Assembly (NCBI GenBank): GCA_013416795.1
Contig: RQSC01000196.1
Span: 9,973-33,534, forward strand
Source of the DNA: Prasinococcaceae sp. CCMP 1430
Lineage: Eukaryota; Prasinodermophyta; Palmophyllophyceae; Prasinococcales; Prasinococcaceae
Direction of reading: 5' to 3'
DNA length: 23,562 bases
In this document: positions 17,915 through 23,562 of the stretch, in pieces
Numbering within the stretch: position 1 is the first letter of the stretch
Layout: each line of letters opens with the position of its first letter
The notes under the pieces: model-generated
Told to the model about the DNA's origin: nothing
The model's database searches: none
The model's input: the letters and a program-made list of their open reading frames with translations, nothing else
Program-made: the position numbers and the translations under genes

Positions 17915-18039
17915 CCGGGTGTACGCGCTCCGAACCCCGGTGTAGCCCGCGAGACCTCGGCGGGGTCGCCACCGCGCGGGTTGAGGTTTCGTGCTCTGTT
18001 GACCGGCGCGGGCGCCGTTATTTCGGGTAGGGTCTGTCG
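17915..18039. repeat. Direct repeat, copy 1 (125 bp)
   Basis: This starts at CCGGGTGTACGCGCTCCG and ends at AGGGTCTGTCG. It matches copy 2 at an offset of 198 bp with only two visible substitutions. A third, degraded relative of its first half lies at about 17856-17911. Confidence 0.95.
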
Positions 18040-18112
18040 TAGCTCATTTGGTAATGACGCGCGTACATACCCTGTTGTGGTGCGTACATCTGGGTTATGA
18101 TTTCGTACCACA

Positions 18113-18237
18113 CCGGGTGTACGCGCTCCGAACCCCGGTGTAGCCCGCGAGACCTCGGCGGGGTCGCCACCCCGCGGGTTGAGGTTTCGTGCTCTGTTGA
18201 CCGGCGCGGGCGCCCTTATTTCGGGTAGGGTCTGTCG
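18113..18237. repeat. Direct repeat, copy 2 (125 bp)
   Basis: This is the second copy of the unit at 17915-18039, with 73 bp of unique DNA between the copies. The near-identity indicates recent duplication or a short satellite. It lies upstream of or within the 5' intron of the giant gene. Confidence 0.95.
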
Positions 18238-18325
18238 CAGCCGTTGGCTGCCGGGGCGCGCCGATCGGCCGCCGGCCACACAAAGAGCGCGAAAAGCGCA
18301 GCGCGGGCGGAAAGTGGCAACTTAC

Positions 18326-18352
18326 GGGGTCTGAAATTGTAAATCTCCGCAT
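18326..18352 (-). CDS. Candidate first coding exon of the giant protein (9 codons)
   Basis: ATG at 18352 encodes MRRFTISDP and runs straight into GTAAGTTGCC, the best consensus donor in the window. It joins the acceptor at 17824 in phase 0. Upstream DNA (18353-18430) is locally AT-rich, as expected for a promoter shared with the divergent phosphatase gene. The evidence is splice-site and phase only. Confidence 0.4.
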
Positions 18353-18356
18353 TTTT

Positions 18357-18430
18357 AATGTATTTAATTACATTTGCGTATCATCAGAAGCGAGGGTGTG
18401 ACAAATTACCCGTAATTTTGTGTGAGACTG
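18357..18430. promoter_or_regulatory. AT-rich divergent promoter region
   Basis: This is a local drop in GC between the giant gene (-) and the zinc finger/phosphatase gene (+). It holds an inverted repeat AATGTA-TTTAAT-TACATT at 18357-18374. No firm TATA box is defined. Confidence 0.35.
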
Positions 18431-18449
18431 TGTGTCGTGTGTGTGTTGT

Positions 18450-18527
18450 GTGTGTGACACTGTGCGTGTGACACTGTGTGTGCGTGTGTGTGTGTGTGTG
18501 TCACACCCGTGCACACACACACACGTG
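18450..18527 (+). repeat. (GT)n/(CA)n tract able to form a hairpin
   Basis: A (GT)n run at about 18484-18501 is followed after a short spacer by (CA)n at 18512-18524. This gives a possible 13-bp stem ending 12 nt before the ATG at 18537. Upstream, GTGTGACACTGTG occurs twice. It could fold in the 5' leader. Confidence 0.6.
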
Positions 18528-18628
18528 CCGTCCGCCATGCCGGAGGACGCCAAGGAGGAGGCCTCGCCCGCCGCGCCCGCCGCGCCCGCGCCGTTCACCT
18601 TCGGCGCGGGCGCGGCCGGCGGCGGCCG

Positions 18629-18967
18629 ATGCCGCCGCCGCGCAGCGCGCTCGTGGAGTGCCCGTGCTGCGGGCGGGCGGTGCCCGAGCCGTCGCTCAAC
18701 ATGCACCTCGACACCGACTGTAAGGGCGGCGCGCAGGAGCCGACGCAGCAGCGGCCGCAGCAGCACACGCAGCAAAACACGCAGCTGCCGCCGCCGAAGC
18801 AGCAGCAGCAGCAGCAGCAGCAGCCCCAACGAGTCGAGCCCTCCCCCGCCGCGCCGCTGGCGCCGGTCTTCCTCAAGCCGGCGGGGCGCGTCGCTCTCGT
18901 GCGCCATGGCCGACAGCGCTTCTACGGCGCGCCGCCGGCGATGCGAGAGGACGGTGCGTGAAACGCG

Positions 18968-19010
<43 letters not shown>

Positions 19011-19821
19011 GGACGAACGCCCTCCACCCCTCCTTCCAACCTCCTCTTCCCTTTCCCCTCGCTCGTCGCGGAGCTCCCGCCTCTGACGCTCCGAGCGCGG
19101 CTTGCGGACCCGCGCGTGCGCGGGGCGGAACAGGCACCTTGCCACCCGAGGCCTTCGACCCGCCCTTGACCGCCGAGGGGCACGCGCAGGCGCAGGCGGC
19201 GCGCGCCGCGCTGTGCAGCGAGGGCTTTCACGAGCCTACCACGGTGATCGTGTCGCCGCTCACGCGCGCCATACAGACGGCGCTCGGCTGCTTCGGCGAG
19301 GCCTTCGCCGCCCAGGGCGGTCTGACGGTTTGCCCGACGCACAGCGAGCACGTCTTTGGCGCGGGGGACGTGGGCACGCCCGCGAGCGAGCTCGTCAGAC
19401 GATACGAGGCGCTGCCAGGCCTGCGGGACTCGCTGAGGGCGGAGCTTGCGGAGGTGAGGGAGCGCGCGCGCGAGCGCGCCCGCCCGCACGCGCGAGGGCC
19501 ACGTCCTGTTCTGACTCAGGCCTCGAACCGCGCGCGCGCGCACGCGTGCGCGCTCCGCTCCTCTCGCCCTCGCCGCGCGCCGCGCGCGTGCAGCGCTGGT
19601 GGTTCGAGCCAGCGCACAACTGCCGCCAGCTCGCCCGCGTCGGGCGCCGCGAGAGCAACAGGTCGCTACGCGGCCGCGTGGGCGAGTTCCGCCGTCTGCT
19701 CGCGCGGCGCGTCGCTGCGGGCGAAAGGGTCGTGGTGGTGGGTCATTCGACCTTCTTCATGGAGCTCACTGGCACGAGCACGCGGATGGCGCACGGCGGC
19801 GTGCACGTCATGCGCGTCTGA
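18629..19821 (+). CDS. UBZ-type zinc finger plus histidine phosphatase (phosphoglycerate-mutase-like) protein
   Basis: Histidine phosphatases use a phospho-His intermediate. Exons are 18629-18953, 19134-19453 and 19594-19821, giving 290 residues. Residues 12-32 hold a Rad18/UBZ4-like finger, C-x2-C-x11-H-x4-C (ECPCCGRAVPEPSLNMHLDTDC region), a ubiquitin-binding module in known proteins. A Gln-rich stretch with eight CAG codons follows. The phosphatase domain has the catalytic RHG (VALVRHGRQRFYG), SPLTRAIQTA and the second catalytic His in VVVGHSTFF. Splicing restores EDGTLPPEAFDPPLTAEG. The ATG at 18537 has the better start context and opens MPEDAKEEASP...PFTFGAG, but its frame differs by one base from the zinc-finger frame within a GGC-rich stretch. 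A small indel or start at 18629 must be assumed. UBASH3/STS proteins also pair ubiquitin binding with this phosphatase fold. Confidence 0.8.
18954..19133 (+). other. Intron 1 of the phosphatase gene (180 nt) with a 41-base poly-C run
   Basis: The donor GACG|GTGCGTG is at 18953/18954 and the acceptor GGAACAG|GCACC at 19133/19134. The phase-1 join makes a GGC codon. CTGAC lies at 19083-19087, with the A 47 nt before the acceptor. The poly-C run occupies 18968-19008. Confidence 0.88.
18968..19008 (+). repeat. Poly-C homopolymer, 41 bases
   Basis: Forty-one consecutive C residues are followed directly by GGGG. The run starts 14 nt after the intron donor. Confidence 0.97.
19454..19593 (+). other. 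Intron 2 of the phosphatase gene (140 nt)
   Basis: The donor GCGGAG|GTGAGG is at 19453/19454 and the acceptor GCGTGCAG|CGCTGG at 19593/19594, both phase 0. CTGAC lies at 19511-19515, with the A 79 nt before the acceptor. The rest is mostly alternating CG. Confidence 0.88.
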
Positions 19822-19861
19822 GCCGGTGCGCGCATCGCGCTGCCACTGTATGTACACTTGT

Positions 19862-19866
19862 TGTAA
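19862..19866 (+). promoter_or_regulatory. Candidate poly(A) signal (TGTAA) of the phosphatase gene
   Basis: TTGTAAATGCC lies about 41 nt past the TGA, an exact TGTAA match at the distance typical for this window. Confidence 0.45.
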
Positions 19867-19957
19867 ATGCCAATACCGGGGACGCGAGCGTGCGCGCGCC
19901 AAGCGCGGAGGCAGCTGGAGGGTGCGCGCGCGCGGCGGTGCGATCCGAGGTGCGTAG

Positions 19958-19961
19958 CGTT
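19958..19961 (-). promoter_or_regulatory. Candidate poly(A) signal (CGTAA) of the CH-domain gene
   Basis: On the minus strand GTAA lies 37 nt after the TAG at 19999-20001, in an otherwise CG-alternating stretch. Confidence 0.35.
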
Positions 19962-19998
19962 ACGTGCGCGCGCGCGCGCGCGCCGTCGGCGTCGCAGG

Positions 19999-22219
19999 CT
20001 AGAAGAGCCCTCGGACCTTCTGTTGGTCGAACTCGTGCTGCATGAGCATGCGGTCGAGGTCCGACATCTCCCCGCCGCCGAAGCCCCTTGCACCCGCGGA
20101 GCTCTTGTATGGCGGGCCCCGCGAATGCGCGTGGAGCGAGGCGGCGTGCGTGCGGGCGGGCGCGCCATGCGCGGTGGAGCGAGCCTCGCGCGCGTGCATC
20201 TGTCTCGCGTTGGGCACCAGGCTGGCGAGCGCAGGTGAGGGCGCACGCCGGACCTCCGGCTTGGGCACCTGCGTCTTGGCGTACTCCATGGCCTTCTCGC
20301 GCGCGGTGGGGATGCGCTTGCGCTCGGCCTTCGCAACGGCGGTCTTTGCGCCCGGCGCAGGCCTCCCGCGGGAGATGGCCTGCTGCGCCTTGGCAGCGAG
20401 CTCGCGCTGATTCTGCTCGCGCACGCGCTGCGCGTAGTCTTTCACCTTGGAGCGCGTGGCGCGGGCCTCCACCTGGCAGGGCGCGCGGGCGCGAGCGAGC
20501 TCTGTCAGCACGCTCCGCACGTGGCGCGCGGCCGCGAGCACGAACGCGCGCGCGCCGCCGCCGCTTTGGCCATACCTTGTCCTCGGTATCCAGATCAGGG
20601 CCCAGCCTCCCCACCTCCCAGTAGCCATCGCGCCCCTCGCCCAACGTGGCCGCCATGCGCTCAGGCATGGCGTCGTAGTCCGCCTGCGTGTAGGGAACGA
20701 AGTCTGCGCCGCGCAGGTGGCCCGGCACACCCGATGCGCACTGCGGCGCCACGCCTACGGTCAGGGGAGCGGCGGCCATCGACGCGGCCCGCCCACCGCC
20801 GCCCTTTGCCCTCGCGGCGCGGCTGCTGTATCCAGTGCCGCGCCCGTTCAACGATGCTCGCGAGTTTTCCCGCGATGCCGACTTGGAGCTCGCCTTGGAG
20901 GACCATGTCATCGCCCGCCTGCCCGCGTCCGCGCCAGCGGGCATCATCGCCGCGCGCATCGCCGACTCGGGCGAGCTTCCTCGGGAGTATTCGTCCGAGT
21001 CGGGCTCGGGAAGCGCGTGTGCATACGCGCACTCAATCGCGCTGGCCTCCCGCACGCCTGCGTGCGCGTGCGCTCGTGTGTGCGCGCGAGCGTCGCCGAA
21101 GAACGGCTCCTCCTCCATTCGCGTGGTCACGCTCTGCACGGCCTGCGCCGTCTGCGCGTGCTGCACGTACTGCGCGCCGCCGCCGACGCTCCCGCCCCCA
21201 AACACAAAGGCAGCGGAGGGGTTCGCGGCGACGCGCACCACCTCGCCGCCGACGTCGGCGCCCGGACCCTCTGTGGTGGTCACAACGGGCGGCGGAACGA
21301 ACGCGTGGGCGTGCGGCTGCGCGCGCGCTTGCGCCGCGTACCCTCCGCCTGCTCCGACCCCGCCCGAGGCAGTCCTGCGCGACTCCGAAGCGCGGCGCGT
21401 CGTCTGCCCTCGCGCGGGCGCAGGCTCGGCTTTGCGCGCGACGGCTCTGCGCGGGGTATTGTACTGGTCGTTGTAGGGCTGCAGCGCGCCGGGATATGGG
21501 AGTGACCTGCGCGCGCTCGCCTGGTATTGTCGCTGCTGCTGCTGCTCGTGCGCGTGCCCGCTCATGGGCGCGCCGCCAAAGTCCACGCCCCCGCCCCCGC
21601 CGTCGTCTTCACCTGCGATCAAGTCCGCGACGAAGCGGCCGTTCTTTGCGAGCACGACGCCATCGCCCGCGTCCCGAGCCCGGAGCTCGTGCGCGTTGGA
21701 GTGCGGGGGCGGCGCCCTCCTGCCGTAGCCCGCGGCCTGTGGGGCGCGCCCCCGCGGCGGCGTGCGCGCGCGCTCGCGGAAGTGTTCGGCTGGCGGCGCG
21801 AGGCTGGCTGGCACCTCCGGGCCGGACGCGTGGTAGTCGCGCACGGCGCTGTCGGCGGCGGCGTAGCCCTCGGCGGTCGCGAGCGCGGCGTGCAGGCGGT
21901 TGACTATCGCCGCGGCCGCGTCGTCCGTCTTGGCGGCCACCACCGCCTCGACCTCCCTCTTGGACAGCGCCACGCCCGTCTTCTTGAACACCTTCGCCAG
22001 CATGCCCCACTGCGTGCTCTTGCGCTCGGCGCTCGTCACCGACGAGTACGAGTGCAGCGAGACCTCGCCGGGGAAGTAGCGGCTGAGGATCTCGGCGCAC
22101 AGCAGGCCCGACGAGAAGTCGCGGCGGAGCGAGCGCACGGGCGCGCTCAGGTCGAGGCCCAGCAGCCACTTCAGCTGCTGCCGGCCGAGCGGCGGCGGCG
22201 CGCGCGCCGACGCGGGCAT
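19999..22219 (-). CDS. SPATA4/CLAMP-type calponin-homology domain protein (probable ciliary/microtubule-associated)
   Basis: Two exons, 22219-20576 and 20472-19999, encode about 705 residues. The N-terminus is a CH_2-type calponin-homology domain like those of SPATA4 and SPEF1/CLAMP: LKWLLGLDLS, DFSSGLLCAEILSRYFP and HSYSS, then a helix ending KTDDAAAAIVNRLHAAL. Such proteins associate with microtubules, typically in cilia and flagella. The long middle is low-complexity (Ala, Gly, Arg, Gln, Ser) and probably disordered. Before the splice lies a conserved-looking block (VPYTQADYDAMPERMAATLG, GYWEVGRLGPDLDTEDK). Exon 2 has a basic helical segment (SKVKDYAQRVREQNQREL, then REKAMEYAKTQVPKP). The EKAxEYAKxxPKP pattern occurs in some ciliary proteins such as JHY; I give this from memory only. 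The ATG at 22219 directly precedes the CH domain. The stop is TAG. Confidence 0.8.
20473..20575 (-). other. Intron in the CH-domain gene (103 nt)
   Basis: The donor GACAAG|GTATGG is at 20576/20575 and the acceptor CCCTGCCAG|GTGGAG at 20473/20472, both phase 0. CTGAC has its A at 20505, 32 nt before the acceptor. Reading through gives an Arg-rich, non-conserved peptide. Confidence 0.85.
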
Positions 22220-22287
22220 CGCGACTCGCCCCCTTCCCACCCCCCCAGCCACGCGCGGGGCCCGCGCGCATGTGTACCTATTACGCG
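22220..22287. promoter_or_regulatory. Compact bidirectional promoter
   Basis: Only about 50-70 bp separate the minus-strand ATG at 22219 from the first plus-strand ATGs (22270, 22288). Both genes' leaders must be very short or overlap. The stretch includes a C-rich run (CCCCCTTCCCACCCCCCCAG). No TATA box is seen. Confidence 0.5.
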
Positions 22288-22324
22288 ATGGCGCCATCGC
22301 CGAGGATGCCGGCGCGGTGTGGCC

Positions 22325-23227
22325 TCCGGGTGCTGCGTGGGCCTCGTCGCGTCGCTGTACGGCCGCGGGGCCGCGCGGGCCTTCGTGCTGGCGCAGCGCT
22401 GGCTGGCGGTGTACGGCGCGGGCTTCGTGCTGCCGTGGATGGGCGTGTGGGCCTTCCTCGAGTGCCCGGGGCACGGCCTGGGCTTCTTCGGCGACGAGAT
22501 CGGGCACATCATACCCGTGTCGTGCATCGGCCTCGGCGCGGTGGTCTCTCTGCTCTTCACGGGCGTGGGGCACTCGCACGCGCAGCGCGTCGCGCTGCAG
22601 CGCGTGGAGGGGCGGCTGACCTTCGTGCTGGGGGCGATCTTCCTCGCGGAGCACACCGCCGGCCAGAAGGGCGGCGTGTTCTACCCCCTGCTGTTCGGCC
22701 ACACCTCCCCCGACTGGATGAAGAACCAGCAGCACACCTTCGACGGCCTGGCGTGGCTGGCGTGCGGCGCGCTGGCGCTGGTGTGCGCGGCCAAAAACAT
22801 CGCGACGGGCCTCCACTTCCTGGTGCCCGCGCTGCTCAACGTGCACATGATGTTCTCGCACCCGCAGCACTGCGCGCACGAGAGCTGGGGGCACTGGCTC
22901 CACGCGCTCGCGCTCGCCGTCGGCGCGCTCTTCCGCGCGTGCAACCGCCCCGCCGAGTGGACGTACTTCGCGCTGCTGTCGGCGATGCTCTTCGTGGGCG
23001 CCTCGCCGTGCGCGGTGGAGTGGTGGGCGGCCAACGTCACCGTGGTGGCGCAGGGGCTCCTCCTGGCCGCCGTGAGCGCGCTGCTGTGGTCCTTCCACGT
23101 GTGGCTGTGGGTGCCGCCCGCGCAGAGCCCCCCCGAGCTGCCGGCGAGGGGCAACCCCAAGGCGGGCTACAAGGTGAACGGCGAGGTGTACGAGCTCGTC
23201 GGCGAGGACGACGGCGACGCGGTGTGA
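22325..23227 (+). CDS. Multi-pass membrane protein, TMEM45/DUF716-like (start unresolved)
   Basis: About 300 residues are visible. Hydrophobic helices alternate with His-rich turns: a first segment (WLAVYGAGFVLPWMGVWAF), VSCIGLGAVVSLLFTG, DGLAWLACGALALVCA, GLHFLVPALLNVHMMF, LHALALAVGALF, TYFALLSAMLFVGA and VVAQGLLLAAVSALLW. The tail is acidic. The pattern QQHTFDGLAWL, the N-x-HMMFSHPQH...H helix and a Gln-Gly near the end resemble TMEM45/DUF716 proteins, whose function is poorly known. No in-frame ATG precedes 22440. The ATGs at 22270, 22288 and 22305 are in other frames. One solution is exon 1 at 22288-22329 spliced (GTGCTGCG donor, CTGGCGCAG acceptor) to 22397 in phase 0. Another is a one-base assembly error, since the open frame from 22325 also looks like protein. 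Confidence 0.6.
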   Translation, partial: SGCCVGLVASLYGRGAARAFVLAQRWLAVYGAGFVLPWMGVWAFLECPGHGLGFFGDEIGHIIPVSCIGLGAVVSLLFTGVGHSHAQRVALQRVEGRLTFVLGAIFLAEHTAGQKGGVFYPLLFGHTSPDWMKNQQHTFDGLAWLACGALALVCAAKNIATGLHFLVPALLNVHMMFSHPQHCAHESWGHWLHALALAVGALFRACNRPAEWTYFALLSAMLFVGASPCAVEWWAANVTVVAQGLLLAAVSALLWSFHVWLWVPPAQSPPELPARGNPKAGYKVNGEVYELVGEDDGDAV

Positions 23228-23253
23228 GTGAGGGGTGCAGCGGCCTCCGCGAA

Positions 23254-23257
23254 GTAA
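23254..23257 (+). promoter_or_regulatory. Candidate poly(A) signal (AGTAA) of the TMEM45-like gene
   Basis: GTAA lies 26 nt after the TGA at 23225-23227. Confidence 0.35.
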
Positions 23258-23309
23258 TGTGTTCGAAGTACTTTGAAGCACGTGATAAAAGCGAGGAGCT
23301 GGCAGTCGC

Positions 23310-23402
23310 GCGCCGCGCGCGCAAAGACACGCGCGCGCGCGCATACGCGCGAAGACACGCGCGCGCGCACACGCACACGCGCGCGTGCTCGCGCACACGC
23401 AC
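23310..23402. repeat. Alternating CG/CA purine-pyrimidine tract
   Basis: Nearly continuous CGCGCG and CACGCG blocks, broken twice by AAAGACACGCGC/GAAGACACGCGC, form a sequence prone to Z-DNA. The block ends with CACAG at 23400-23404 and resembles the introns here, but no partner exon is visible. Confidence 0.6.
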
Positions 23403-23419
23403 AGGCGACGGATGCTCGA

Positions 23420-23427
23420 TGACGTCA
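23420..23427. promoter_or_regulatory. TGACGTCA palindrome (CRE-like site)
   Basis: A perfect 8-bp TGACGTCA lies in a non-coding stretch past the membrane-protein gene. This is the bZIP/CREB consensus in other eukaryotes. There is no gene visible for it to control in the window. Confidence 0.25.
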
Positions 23428-23472
23428 AAAGAATCTGCTTAGGCGCATCGGGGCAACGCGCACGCTTCGGGG

Positions 23473-23474
<2 letters not shown>

Positions 23475-23562
<88 letters not shown>
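23475..23562. repeat. (TG)n dinucleotide microsatellite, cut by the window end
   Basis: Forty-four or more uninterrupted TG units follow CGGGGCA and continue to the last base given. Confidence 0.98.

Larger units (their letters stand above)
17824..18325 (-). other. Candidate 502-nt intron containing a repeated 198-bp unit
   Basis: A perfect GTAAGT donor follows the 9-codon exon at 18326, and a pyrimidine-rich CCGCCTGCTCCGCCGCAG acceptor ends at 17824. Both are phase 0. The frame is open throughout and would encode a repeated Pro/Arg-rich peptide, but this comes from duplicated DNA and has no ATG. No CTGAC is present, unlike the short introns. Confidence 0.45.

Noticed and set aside
18277-18279. 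Start of the giant protein at 18279
   Set aside because: The codon is GTG, not ATG, and the following segment is duplicated non-conserved DNA.
23403-23442. Possible exon after the CACAG at 23400-23404
   Set aside because: The frame is short, runs into the TG microsatellite or a stop, and has no similarity or donor.

Overview
This is eukaryotic nuclear DNA from a very GC-rich organism, most likely a unicellular flagellated alga. The evidence is short GT-AG introns inside conserved genes, a plant-type (tail-anchored) TOM20, an ER P5A-ATPase, an STI1/HOP co-chaperone, a SPATA4/CLAMP-type calponin-homology protein, and no operons or Shine-Dalgarno sites. Plant-type TOM20 and (T)GTAA motifs after stop codons point towards the green lineage. 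The base composition, with alternating CG/CA introns, would also suit a GC-rich haptophyte such as the Pavlovales. I cannot settle the lineage from sequence alone.

Eight genes lie on alternating strands. TOM20 (+, 155-805) converges on a P5A-ATPase (-, 1061-5639, probable short first exon near 5744-5821). That gene is divergent from STI1/HOP (+, 6747-8420), whose first exon is not visible and which is preceded by a lower-GC segment and a 50-base poly-C run. STI1 converges on a large locus (-, 8589-11956) encoding two phytochelatin-synthase-like papain-fold domains, an EF-hand region and two VOC/glyoxalase-like modules. An in-frame TAG cuts this locus between the His and Asn of the second peptidase-like site. 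After about 1 kb of minisatellite and microsatellite DNA comes a giant, possibly UNC13/MUN-like protein (-, 13003-17823 with a candidate 9-codon first exon at 18326-18352). The intron between them carries a 198-bp-period repeat. Next are a UBZ-type zinc finger plus histidine-phosphatase protein (+, 18629-19821, three exons), a CH-domain ciliary-type protein (-, 19999-22219, two exons), and a multi-pass TMEM45/DUF716-like membrane protein (+, ends 23227) head-to-head with it. The window ends in a long (TG)n tract.

The genes do not form one pathway; most are housekeeping: mitochondrial import, ER membrane-protein quality control, Hsp70/Hsp90 bridging, exocytosis and cilia. The most unusual biology is the PCS-like/EF-hand/VOC locus. 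Both enzyme families are classically linked to glutathione, so a Ca2+-sensing, membrane-attached (MGCGVS N-myristoylation-like start) thiol-metabolism protein is a reasonable but unproven idea. The UBZ-histidine phosphatase fusion is a second unusual architecture.

Two regularities were read directly from the sequence. First, all seven short introns found have CTGAC 32-79 nt before the acceptor, a likely branch point. Second, seven of eight genes have GTAA after the stop, six of them 26-44 nt away, a likely poly(A) signal.
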